DNA of 6,121 nt, from positions 1-6,121 of the forward strand of contig CAYSPJ010000220.1 of assembly GCA_964432875.1 (NCBI GenBank), written 5' to 3'. The notes below the pieces were generated by a model, which was not told where the DNA came from, did not search any database, and saw only the letters and a list, made by a program, of their open reading frames with translations. The DNA is from JACJYE01 sp964432875. GTDB lineage: Bacteria; Bacteroidota; Bacteroidia; Chitinophagales; Saprospiraceae. Positions 1 to 6,121 of this stretch are shown piece by piece. The position numbers and the translations under genes were made by a program. The first letter of the stretch is position 1. The number at the start of each line of letters is the position of its first letter.

Positions 1-59
1 GGATAATGTCAGCAGGTTACGAATTGTTAAATACTAAACCTGATGGCTATGGGGGGGCG

Positions 60-76
60 AGCCCCATTTGGGGGCT
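60..76. other. GC-rich hairpin upstream of the PBP gene
   Basis: AGCCCC (60-65) pairs perfectly with GGGGCT (71-76) around a 5-nt loop, just after a run of seven G (51-57). It could end transcription of a gene lying to the left of the window, but no T-tract follows on the + strand (the next bases are TCTCCTAA), so it does not look like a standard intrinsic terminator. It could also be a leader or transcript-end structure. The pairing is seen directly; the role is unknown. Confidence 0.35.
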
Positions 77-79
77 TCT

Positions 80-92
80 CCTAATATTTAGG
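80..92. repeat. Short inverted repeat upstream of the PBP promoter
   Basis: CCTAA (80-84) and TTAGG (88-92) form a perfect inverted repeat with a 3-nt spacer. It ends 23 bp before the -7 element at 116, so it lies close to where the -33 element would be expected. That position would suit an operator, but arms this short occur by chance and no regulator gene is nearby. Operator function is inference. Confidence 0.25.
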
Positions 93-115
93 TATCCAAG
101 ACTCGATTTTCTACT

Positions 116-123
116 TATCTTTG
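116..123 (+). promoter_or_regulatory. Bacteroidota-type -7 promoter element (TATCTTTG)
   Basis: TATCTTTG matches the Bacteroidota sigma-factor -7 consensus TAnnTTTG exactly and lies 33 bp before the chosen ATG at 157. Transcription would begin near 130 and leave a leader of about 27 nt, which is short but normal. No clear TTTG or TTG -33 element is seen at the usual spacing. If the promoter is real, an in-frame TTG at 121 is part of it and cannot be the start codon. Confidence 0.6.
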
Positions 124-156
124 TCAGCGCTAAGCAGGAAAAACAGATCAACCCAC

Positions 157-2574
157 ATGAGTAAAGCAAGGCAGGTAATCGAACGCTTAAAGGCTTGGGC
201 TGCTCCATCGAAACGCGCCTGGGGGGCTTTTTCCGCCGCTTGGCCCCGTCTTTCCCGAATGGTGAAATGGGGTGGGGTAGGGGCGGCTGCCTTATTGGGC
301 CTCTTGCTTCTGGTATACCTCTCGGTATTATTGACCGTGCCGAGCGTGCGCGAGCTGCAGGAGGTACGCACTCAGGTCGCCTCGGATATTTACTCCGCCG
401 ACAGTGTGCTGCTGGGGCGGTACTACAACCAATACCGCACCGTGGTGGACTACGAGCAAATACCTGCCCACGTGTATGATGCCTTGGTCGCCACCGAAGA
501 TGAGCGCTTCTTCCAGCACCGGGGCGTGGACTATCGCAGTTGGGCCCGGGTATTGGTGCGCACCGTCTTGCTGGGCGACGAATCCGGCGGCGGCGGCAGC
601 ACCATTAGCCAGCAATTGGCTAAAAACCTCTTCCCCCGCCGCGATTTTTGGCTGTTTTCCCTACCGGTCAATAAATTGCGGGAAGTCTCTATTGCCCGCC
701 GCCTGGAGCGCGCTTATGAGAAAGAAGACCTATTGGCATTATACCTGAATACAGTGCCTTTCCCCGAGAATGTCTTTGGCATTGATGTAGCAGCCCGGCG
801 TTTTTTCAACAAACCGCCCTGGCTGTTAAGGGTGGAGGAAGGCGCCGCCCTCATCGGCACTTTGCGTGCCACTACCTACTACAACCCCGTCCGGTTTCCC
901 GAAAGGGCACAGAAACGCCGCAATGTGGTGCTCAACCAGATGCAGCGCAATGGCTATCTGGAGGGGCTGCTGCTGGATTCGCTGCAGCAACTGCCCTTGG
1001 CGCTGGATTACAACCCCGCTATCGGGGCCGACGATATCGCGCCCTATTTCCTGGCCCACGTGCGCAATGAACTGAGCCGCATCCTCTCCGGGATGCGCAA
1101 GCCTAATGGCGAAGCATACAACCTCTACACCGATGGGCTGAAAGTCTATACTACCTTGCACAGCGACATGCAGCGCCTGGCCGAAGAGGCCGCCCGCGAG
1201 CATTTGTCGGAGATGCAGGCCAAGTTTGACGAACACTGGAAGGGCCGCACGATCCCCTGGTCTGATGCGCGCATCGTAGAACGCGCCATGCGGCAGTCGA
1301 TGCGCTATCAGGCGCTGGAGAAAAAAGGCTGGACGGAAGAACAAATCCGCCAGAGTTTTGAACAGCCCGATTCGCTGACCATCTTCACCTGGGATGGCCC
1401 GAAAAAGCTATGGATGACCCCCAAAGACAGCCTGCTGCACCAACTGGGGCTCTTGCAGGTGGGCTTCATGGCGATGGAGCCTTACACTGGCTTCGTGCGC
1501 GCTTGGGTGGGCGGCATCGATTTCGGCTTCTTCCAGTACGACCACGTATTGGCCCGCCGACAGGCCGGGTCCGTATTCAAACCAGTAGTTTATGCTCAAG
1601 CCCTGCGCAGCGGCATCGAGCCCTGCGAGCAAATCCCCAGCCAATTAGTCGTTTATCACGAATATGCCAAAGGGGACTGGGCGGTCAAAGACTGGCGGCG
1701 TGATGACCCCGAACCCCATTTTTCGCCCGATGGCAAAGATGAAGATGATTGGATACCCCAAAATGCCGATGGCATCTACGGGGGCTCCTACTCTCTGGAG
1801 GGGGCACTGGTCAATTCGGTCAACACCGTCACCGTGAGCCTCATCATGCGCACGGGCGTTGAGCCGGTGGCCGAGCTGGCCCGCCGTATGGGCATCTCCA
1901 GTGAGATACCGGTAGAGCCTTCCATCGCCCTGGGCACCGCGGAGGTTTCCCTTATGGATATGGAGTCGGTTTTTGCTACGATTGCCAGCCAGGGGCGGCG
2001 CGTCCCCCCGGTCGTCATCAGCCGGATCGAAACCCACGATGGGAAAGTGCTGGCCGCATTTGACCGGGAGCCTGGCGAACAGGTCCTGTCGACACAAGAT
2101 GCTGCCCTGCTGACGCGCATGCTGGAGTCGGTGGCCACCGTAGGCACGGCCAGCCGCCTGCGTTGGCGCTATCGCCTCTACGATGTGCCGTTGGCCGGCA
2201 AAACGGGCACTTCGCAAAACCATGCGGATGGCTGGTTTATTGGCTATACGCCAAAATTAGTGGCCGGCGCTTGGGTGGGCGGCGATTCCCCCTTGGTGCG
2301 CTTCCGTAATTTTGAAAATGGACAGGGTGCCGCCACTGCCTTGCCCGTATGTGCTATCTTCTTGCGCAAAATGCTGGATGAACCTGCGCTGGCCAACTGG
2401 CATGGTGGGGAATTCGACCAACTGCCGCCTGAGCTGCAGCGCCGACTATACTGCCCCCTGCGCATCCCCTCCCGGGAAGAGATGCTGGCCGATTCCCTCA
2501 TGCGCGACAGCTTGCTGCGCGACAGCTTGCTGCGCCCGGAATTCCCCTTGCCCCCGGATGTGGAAGGGCGTTAG
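157..2574 (+). CDS. Class A penicillin-binding protein (PBP1A-like, bifunctional transglycosylase/transpeptidase)
   Basis: This 805-residue enzyme polymerises lipid II into glycan strands and cross-links the stem peptides on the outer face of the inner membrane. A basic cytoplasmic N-terminus precedes one membrane anchor at about residues 39-60. The GT51 transglycosylase domain (about 75-275) shows ATEDERFFQHRGVD at 112-125 with catalytic E114, GGSTISQQLAKNLF at 146-159, K173/E176 in the third motif, and LLALYLN at 192-198. A charged linker (about 340-430, including FDEHWKGR) is of the kind seen in Bacteroidota PBP1A. The transpeptidase domain has all three motifs: SVFK with nucleophile S472, SVN at 554-556, and KTGT at 682-685, so both activities should be intact. 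The tail ends in pentapeptide repeats of DSLMR/DSLLR type (779-793). ATG 157 is preferred over in-frame TTG 121 because the latter overlaps the promoter; no Shine-Dalgarno is present, as is usual in this phylum. The gene converges on the HhH/beta-barrel gene. The exact subclass (mrcA/ponA-like rather than PBP1C) is judged from motifs and length only. Confidence 0.96.
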   Translation: MSKARQVIERLKAWAAPSKRAWGAFSAAWPRLSRMVKWGGVGAAALLGLLLLVYLSVLLTVPSVRELQEVRTQVASDIYSADSVLLGRYYNQYRTVVDYEQIPAHVYDALVATEDERFFQHRGVDYRSWARVLVRTVLLGDESGGGGSTISQQLAKNLFPRRDFWLFSLPVNKLREVSIARRLERAYEKEDLLALYLNTVPFPENVFGIDVAARRFFNKPPWLLRVEEGAALIGTLRATTYYNPVRFPERAQKRRNVVLNQMQRNGYLEGLLLDSLQQLPLALDYNPAIGADDIAPYFLAHVRNELSRILSGMRKPNGEAYNLYTDGLKVYTTLHSDMQRLAEEAAREHLSEMQAKFDEHWKGRTIPWSDARIVERAMRQSMRYQALEKKGWTEEQIRQSFEQPDSLTIFTWDGPKKLWMTPKDSLLHQLGLLQVGFMAMEPYTGFVRAWVGGIDFGFFQYDHVLARRQAGSVFKPVVYAQALRSGIEPCEQIPSQLVVYHEYAKGDWAVKDWRRDDPEPHFSPDGKDEDDWIPQNADGIYGGSYSLEGALVNSVNTVTVSLIMRTGVEPVAELARRMGISSEIPVEPSIALGTAEVSLMDMESVFATIASQGRRVPPVVISRIETHDGKVLAAFDREPGEQVLSTQDAALLTRMLESVATVGTASRLRWRYRLYDVPLAGKTGTSQNHADGWFIGYTPKLVAGAWVGGDSPLVRFRNFENGQGAATALPVCAIFLRKMLDEPALANWHGGEFDQLPPELQRRLYCPLRIPSREEMLADSLMRDSLLRDSLLRPEFPLPPDVEGR
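2491..2535 (+). repeat. Three 15-bp tandem repeats in the 3' end of the PBP gene
   Basis: GACAGCTTGCTGCGC is present twice, identical, at 2506-2520 and 2521-2535. A diverged copy at 2491-2505 precedes them. In frame they encode DSLMR, DSLLR and DSLLR (residues 779-793), outside both catalytic domains. The unit is a multiple of three, so gain or loss of copies would keep the frame and only change the length of an amphipathic, charged tail. Confidence 0.85.
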
Positions 2575-2594
2575 GGCAACTAATATCAGGACAT

Positions 2595-2628
2595 CCCCCC
2601 CCCCTTTACCCTTTACCCTTTACCCTTT
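2595..2628. repeat. C10 tract plus (CCCTTTA) heptanucleotide array between convergent genes
   Basis: A run of ten C (2595-2604) leads into CCCTTTA units at 2602-2608, 2609-2615 and 2616-2622, and a fourth that breaks after CCCTTT (2623-2628). The array fills most of the 54-bp gap between the PBP stop and the stop codon of the minus-strand gene (2629-2631). The minus strand therefore carries four G-tracts spaced by TAAA, which fits the G-quadruplex pattern G3+N1-7. No ordinary stem-loop terminator is visible in the gap, so this element may serve at the transcript end of one or both genes. That role is inference. Confidence 0.85.
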
Positions 2629-4713
2629 TCAAAAACTATACTTCATCTGCGCCGAGACCTGGGTGCGCGCCGGCCCCTGGATCTCCTCCAGCCCGCTGCC
2701 AAAAGTTTTCTGATTGCGCCAGTAAGTCTGAGCAAAGCGGGCCTCGAGCACCAGTTTGCGGATGCCGCGGTAGCGGATGTTGCAGTAGAAGCGGGTGCCC
2801 CGGTTGTAATAAGCCGGGATGGAGAAAGCATAGAGCAGATCGTTTTCGAAGGAATAGAAACGCGACTGGAAGCCATCGGTATCAAATAAAGCCAGGCGGG
2901 AGGTGATGGAAACCGGGAATCCGATGGGCTTGAAGATGACGTCTTGGTAGATGACGAAGCCGCGCTGGATGTTATTGATCTCATTGTCTGTAAAACCCAG
3001 GTCGATGCGGCTGCGCAGTTCGAGGCTGGGGCTAGCTTTTTTAGAAAGGTGGAAGCGCGTCTGGAAGATGCGATTGGGGAGGGTAAATTTGTTGTTGCCG
3101 TCTATTTTGTTGATGTTGATATCTTTAGTTTCATCGCGCACCTCCACATAGGCTTCCAGGTTGCGGCGCAGGAAGTAGGTGAGGCGGGCGCGGTACTCAT
3201 AGCCCCGGCTGGGGGCATCCACGTTGAAGCGCAGCCAAGGGTGGTGCCAGGCATCGAAGTAAGCGCTGAAGCGCCAGCGAGGTAAGGGGCGCACCTCTAT
3301 GCCCATGTAAGCGCCGGTTTCATTGCGGGTGCCCGTGGTCTCGGCAAAAGCATTGGGGTTTAGCGCCTGGTAATCGCGGGGGAAATGGCGCAGGAGGATC
3401 GCCAGGTCCACTTTTTGGTCCAGGCTCATGAGCAAGCCGTTGAGGGTGGCCACCGCCCCATTATCGCTCAGGGCTGTTTCGCCGAAGAAGTTGTAGTTTT
3501 GGTAAACCAAAGAATAGTCCAGGCTGGCATTGAAGAGGCTGTTGCCGCTGAAAAAGAACTGATTGTAAGGCTGAGGGCGGGGCTGGAGGTCTGCGTCGAT
3601 CTGTTCATAAAGCGCGTTAAACGCCACATGCCCCCAGGGGTTTTTCCAACGGACGCTACCCCCCATAGTGGTTTGGCCGATGGCGTTTTTGCGGGCCACT
3701 TCCGCAGGGGTGCGATGTAGCCCATCCAGATTGAGGAAGGTGATTTGGCGGATCTCCTGCTCCAGGTCGGTCGTATCGGCCTCGAGCAGGCTGGCGCTAC
3801 GGCGGCGGTAAGAAGCCAGAGCGGTCACTTCAATATGCTCGCCGAAAGCTAAAGTGGCTGCAGCGCCCCGCTGGAAGTTGACTTCATTGACCGAGGTATA
3901 GGGCCGTAGGGTTTGGCTGCTGCGCTTGATGTTCATCACAAAAGAGCTCTTGCCTTGGCCGAAGCCCGAAAACAGGACTAGCCCCTGCCCCAAACTGACG
4001 GCATAATCGCCGATGGCCAAGGCTTTGATGGTGCGGTTGTAATTGCGCAGGAAAAAATGAGCCGAGTAAAAATCGAAGCCTTGCCTGTTGCTGCCCCGGA
4101 AGAGCTCTTCGCCTCGGTCTTTCTCCGCCGTGAAGCCATAGCTGAGCTTGTTGCTGTAAAAATGCCGGAAGCGGGTGTAGAGCTGATCGGGGCTGCCCAG
4201 ATAGCGGCTGCTGGCCTCGCCCTCTGCCAGGGGGCGGTAACCCCTTTGTTCTTCCAGGATGCGCGACCAGCGCACGTATAGCTCGTTGTTGCCCTCGCGC
4301 ATCATCTGCCAGACCGGCAGCTGGTAATCATCCAGGCCTTTATCCACGGTGACGTAAGGCAGGATGCGCCGGATGTCCAGCAAGTCAAAGCTGGGCACGG
4401 CTTGTAGTTCGTAGATTGAGATGAAATCTCCCGCCATGCGGCGGTGGTTGAGCAGGTTCAGCACCTGGACGTCAGATAGGAGCCCTAGCTCTTCCAGCTC
4501 GCTCTGGTTGGCCCGGTTGAGGTCCAGCGGCCGGCTGAGGTAGAATTCGAGGTTCTCGAAGATGGTGTTGAAATCGAAATCGCCCTCGCTTTCTGCATTT
4601 TGCAAAAAATCTTCGATGACCTGCTGCACTGCATCTGGGCTGCGCACTAGGGAATCCACCTGGGTAATGGCCAGCAGGGGTAGAAAGAGCAGCAGGGCGG
4701 TCAGGCGTATCAT
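2629..4713 (-). CDS. Secreted helix-hairpin-helix protein with C-terminal outer-membrane beta-barrel-like region
   Basis: This 694-residue protein has a clear signal peptide (residues 1 to about 17: M-I-R, a leucine-rich core, then AITQ) and no lipobox cysteine, so export by signal peptidase I is expected. Residues about 63-121 form a ComEA-like helix-hairpin-helix module: LDLNRANQSELEELGLL, then a second helix with NHRR, then GDFISIYELQAVPSF and a last helix. From about residue 142 to the end the chain is a long series of alternating aromatic/hydrophobic strands with charged turns, ending in QMKYSF; a terminal Phe is the usual BAM-recognised signal of outer-membrane barrels. A glycine-rich stretch at 233-254 (IGDYAVSLGQGLVLF, then FGQGK) looks like a conserved family motif. 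I recognise the architecture as one found in Bacteroidota under names such as 'helix-hairpin-helix domain-containing protein', but know of no proven function. HhH modules commonly bind DNA in other proteins; whether this one does is open. It converges with the PBP gene and diverges from the amidohydrolase gene. The ATG at 4713 gives the signal peptide directly; no Shine-Dalgarno is seen. Confidence 0.9.
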   Translation of the reverse strand: MIRLTALLLFLPLLAITQVDSLVRSPDAVQQVIEDFLQNAESEGDFDFNTIFENLEFYLSRPLDLNRANQSELEELGLLSDVQVLNLLNHRRMAGDFISIYELQAVPSFDLLDIRRILPYVTVDKGLDDYQLPVWQMMREGNNELYVRWSRILEEQRGYRPLAEGEASSRYLGSPDQLYTRFRHFYSNKLSYGFTAEKDRGEELFRGSNRQGFDFYSAHFFLRNYNRTIKALAIGDYAVSLGQGLVLFSGFGQGKSSFVMNIKRSSQTLRPYTSVNEVNFQRGAAATLAFGEHIEVTALASYRRRSASLLEADTTDLEQEIRQITFLNLDGLHRTPAEVARKNAIGQTTMGGSVRWKNPWGHVAFNALYEQIDADLQPRPQPYNQFFFSGNSLFNASLDYSLVYQNYNFFGETALSDNGAVATLNGLLMSLDQKVDLAILLRHFPRDYQALNPNAFAETTGTRNETGAYMGIEVRPLPRWRFSAYFDAWHHPWLRFNVDAPSRGYEYRARLTYFLRRNLEAYVEVRDETKDININKIDGNNKFTLPNRIFQTRFHLSKKASPSLELRSRIDLGFTDNEINNIQRGFVIYQDVIFKPIGFPVSITSRLALFDTDGFQSRFYSFENDLLYAFSIPAYYNRGTRFYCNIRYRGIRKLVLEARFAQTYWRNQKTFGSGLEEIQGPARTQVSAQMKYSF

Positions 4714-4733
4714 AAATGGCGGCGATTGCGCGT

Positions 4734-4741
4734 CAAATATC
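4734..4741 (-). promoter_or_regulatory. Possible -7 element for the HhH/beta-barrel gene
   Basis: On the minus strand GATATTTG lies 20 bp before the ATG of the HhH/beta-barrel gene and differs from TAnnTTTG only in its first base. A start about 7 bp downstream would leave a leader of roughly 13 nt. No -33 TTTG is evident. It is a weak match in an AT-rich patch and is offered as a candidate only. Confidence 0.35.
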
Positions 4742-4751
4742 TAAACTTTTA

Positions 4752-4765
4752 CCTGGAATCCCAGG
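4752..4765. repeat. Inverted repeat CCTGG-N4-CCAGG in the divergent promoter region
   Basis: CCTGG (4752-4756) and CCAGG (4761-4765) are perfect inverted arms around AATC. The element lies between two divergently read genes, 38 bp from the start codon of the minus-strand gene and 79 bp from that of the plus-strand gene, so a shared operator is possible. The arms are short, and the 131-bp region was not tested for chance occurrence. Confidence 0.25.
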
Positions 4766-4814
4766 ACGGCGCAAGAAGAAATTCCCCGCAGGCGCCAAGT
4801 TTCCCGGCATTGCT

Positions 4815-4822
4815 TATCTTCG
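4815..4822 (+). promoter_or_regulatory. Possible -7 element (TATCTTCG) for the amidohydrolase gene
   Basis: TATCTTCG matches TAnnTTTG at seven of eight positions and shares TATCTT with the element at 116-123. It lies 22 bp before the ATG at 4845, so transcription would begin near 4829 with a leader of about 16 nt. The -33 region is not recognisable. If correct, this promoter excludes the in-frame upstream ATG at 4716 as the translation start. Confidence 0.42.
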
Positions 4823-4844
4823 CCGGTCTAAAACCAGATCGACT

Positions 4845-6020
4845 ATGCGCAAGCTCACTGCTGATTACATCTTTCCCGTTTGCTCTGCCCCTATCCCCCA
4901 AGGCGTCGTCATTGTGGATGAAAACGGCACGATCCTGGCCGTGGAGCAGCGCGGCCAGCACGACCCTGCCAGCCTGGAAACGCACCGTGGTGCCATTGTG
5001 CCGGGGTTTATCAATACCCACTGCCACCTGGAGTTGTCGCACATGAAAGGCATGGCGCCCACCGGTACCGGCCTGCTACCCTTCCTGAAGACAGTGGTCC
5101 ACTTCCGGGAAATCCCCATGGAGGAGATACTGGATGCTATCGAGCAGGCCGACCAGGAGATGTACGCAGCAGGCGTCGTGGCCGTGGGAGATATTTCCAA
5201 TAAACTGGACACTGCCGCCCAGAAAAACAAGAGCAAAATCCGCTATTACACTTTCGTGGAAATGTTTGACTTCATGCAGGACGCATTGGCTGAGCAGGCT
5301 TTCCAACAATACAAAACCGTGTATGACGGCCAGAGCACTGCTGGGGGCAACCGCAAGAGCTGTGTGCCGCATGCTCCCTATACGGTCTCCCCGCGCCTGT
5401 ACAGCTTGATGGAGCAGGTCAATGGCCCTGATGCAGTCATCAGTATCCACAACCAAGAGACAGCCCATGAAAATGAGCTGTTCCTTTCCGGCAGCGGCGG
5501 CTTCATGGATTTCTTCCAATCCTTTGGCTTCGACATGAGTGCTTTTCAGCCTACGGGCCGCCCTTCTATCCACTACGCCCTGCAGCACCTGGACCCCAAG
5601 CGCCGCACCCTCTTCGTGCACAATACCATGACTACCCCCGAGGATATCCAGGCCGCTCATGCCTGGAGCGAAAAGGTGTATTGGGCTACCTGTGCCAACG
5701 CCAACCTCTACATTGAAAACCGCTTGCCTAACTATCAATCCTTCATCGAAAACAATGCCCGCCTGACCATCGGGACGGACAGCCTCACCTCCAATTGGCA
5801 GCTCTCGGTGCTGGAAGAAATGAAAACCATCGCCCGCTACCAGTCATACGTGCCCTTTGAGACCCTGTTGCGCTGGGCTACCCTCAACGGGGCCGAAGCC
5901 CTGGGCTTCGAAGCCGAGCTGGGCAGTATCGAGCCAGGTAAAACCCCTGGGCTGAGCCTCTTAAATTTGGATGAGCGCCTGTCTTTGAAGCCGGATACCC
6001 AGGTGCAGCGCTTGGTTTAA
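4845..6020 (+). CDS. Metal-dependent amidohydrolase, nucleoside/aminofutalosine deaminase-like (COG0402 type)
   Basis: This 391-residue protein has the full amidohydrolase-superfamily layout and should be a cytoplasmic, zinc-type hydrolase or deaminase. A small N-terminal beta-sandwich part (about 1-50) leads into GFINTHCHLELSH (54-66), where H59 and H61 form the HxH metal site at the end of strand 1. HAPYTVSP at 176-183 corresponds to a substrate-contacting His in S-adenosylhomocysteine/methylthioadenosine deaminases. SIHNQETAHE (200-209) supplies metal ligand H202 and probable proton shuttle E205, VHN supplies H259, and IGTDSLTSN (309-317) supplies D312. The end (ATLNGAEALGFE, then GSIEPGKTPGLSLLN) is the usual return to the beta-sandwich. 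All expected catalytic residues are present. The fold and chemistry are well supported; the substrate is not: adenosine-like nucleosides, aminofutalosine of the alternative menaquinone pathway, or another amine are all possible. No men or mqn genes are in the window. ATG 4845 is chosen because family-like sequence begins there (RKLTADYIFPV); the 43 codons upstream look like intergenic sequence and contain a possible promoter. Confidence 0.92.
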   Translation: MRKLTADYIFPVCSAPIPQGVVIVDENGTILAVEQRGQHDPASLETHRGAIVPGFINTHCHLELSHMKGMAPTGTGLLPFLKTVVHFREIPMEEILDAIEQADQEMYAAGVVAVGDISNKLDTAAQKNKSKIRYYTFVEMFDFMQDALAEQAFQQYKTVYDGQSTAGGNRKSCVPHAPYTVSPRLYSLMEQVNGPDAVISIHNQETAHENELFLSGSGGFMDFFQSFGFDMSAFQPTGRPSIHYALQHLDPKRRTLFVHNTMTTPEDIQAAHAWSEKVYWATCANANLYIENRLPNYQSFIENNARLTIGTDSLTSNWQLSVLEEMKTIARYQSYVPFETLLRWATLNGAEALGFEAELGSIEPGKTPGLSLLNLDERLSLKPDTQVQRLV

Positions 6021-6030
6021 GGCTGCCTTA
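6018..6030 (+). repeat. Small inverted repeat overlapping the amidohydrolase stop codon
   Basis: TAAGG (6018-6022) and CCTTA (6026-6030) form a 5-bp stem with a 3-nt loop that includes the stop codon. No T-tract follows, so it is unlikely to be a complete intrinsic terminator. In the rest of the sequence to 6121 I see only a repeated GGATAAAGG (6039-6047 and 6076-6084) and short open frames without support. Confidence 0.25.
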
Positions 6031-6121
6031 CATGACCGGGATAAAGGATGAACATGGTAGTGGCTATAAGCATAAGGATAAAGGCTGTATCAATTTGGCA
6101 AACTTTTTATTCCCCCTCTTT

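Noticed and set aside
121..156. In-frame TTG start at 121 for the penicillin-binding protein (12 extra residues).
   Set aside because: The TTG forms the end of the exact -7 promoter element at 116-123 and would lie upstream of the predicted transcription start; the ATG at 157 gives a normal basic N-terminus before the membrane anchor.
6..163. Short plus-strand open frame of about 52 codons running through the PBP leader.
   Set aside because: It reads straight through the hairpin, inverted repeat and promoter, overlaps the PBP start, and resembles no known protein.
826..1344. 172-codon minus-strand open frame opposite the PBP linker region.
   Set aside because: No recognisable motif, and it lies wholly within a confidently coding region on the other strand.
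1645..2223. 192-codon open frame on the minus strand inside the PBP gene.
   Set aside because: It lies antisense to the well-supported transpeptidase domain, has no recognisable domain or promoter, and is what GC-rich third positions produce by chance.
2595..2628. CRISPR-like or attachment-site reading of the heptamer array.
   Set aside because: The units are 7 bp with no spacers and no adjacent cas, integrase or transposase genes; it is a simple tandem repeat.
4716..4844. In-frame ATG at 4716 adding 43 residues to the amidohydrolase.
   Set aside because: The added residues are basic and unlike the family's N-terminus, the ATG is almost back-to-back with the divergent start codon at 4713, and a candidate promoter lies inside the segment.
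5076..5738. 220-codon open frame on the minus strand inside the amidohydrolase gene.
   Set aside because: It is antisense to the conserved active-site motifs and shows no domain; a shadow of the real gene.
6048..6121. Plus-strand ATG with an open frame to the window end.
   Set aside because: Only 24 codons are visible with no recognisable motif; not enough to call a partial gene.

Overview
This 6.1 kb window looks like ordinary chromosome from a member of the Bacteroidota with moderately high GC, perhaps of the Saprospiria/Chitinophagia kind. Four things point there: an exact TAnnTTTG-type -7 promoter element before the first gene, no good Shine-Dalgarno sequence before any start codon, a secreted helix-hairpin-helix plus beta-barrel protein of a type I associate with this phylum, and a class A penicillin-binding protein whose linker and C-terminal tail resemble Bacteroidota PBP1A proteins. 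The assignment is by recognition, not by search.

Layout: 1-156 is a non-coding leader holding a GC-rich hairpin, a short inverted repeat and a promoter. 157-2574 (+) encodes an 805-residue bifunctional peptidoglycan synthase. 2575-2628 is a short convergent gap filled by a run of ten C and almost four copies of CCCTTTA. 2629-4713 (-) encodes a 694-residue secreted protein with an N-terminal helix-hairpin-helix module followed by what appears to be an outer-membrane beta-barrel. 4714-4844 is a divergent promoter region with a perfect 5-bp-arm inverted repeat. 4845-6020 (+) encodes a 391-residue metal-dependent amidohydrolase of the nucleoside/aminofutalosine deaminase group. 6021-6121 holds no gene I can support.

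The three genes are not an operon: the first two converge and the last two diverge, so each needs its own promoter. Two of the products belong to the cell envelope (cell wall synthesis at the inner membrane, and a probable outer-membrane barrel); the third is a cytoplasmic hydrolase. I see no evidence that they work in one pathway, and no mobile element, CRISPR array, tRNA or rRNA.

I found no clear new multi-gene system. The items most worth a second look are the HhH/beta-barrel fusion protein, the heptanucleotide array with G-quadruplex potential at the convergent junction, and the unresolved substrate of the amidohydrolase.
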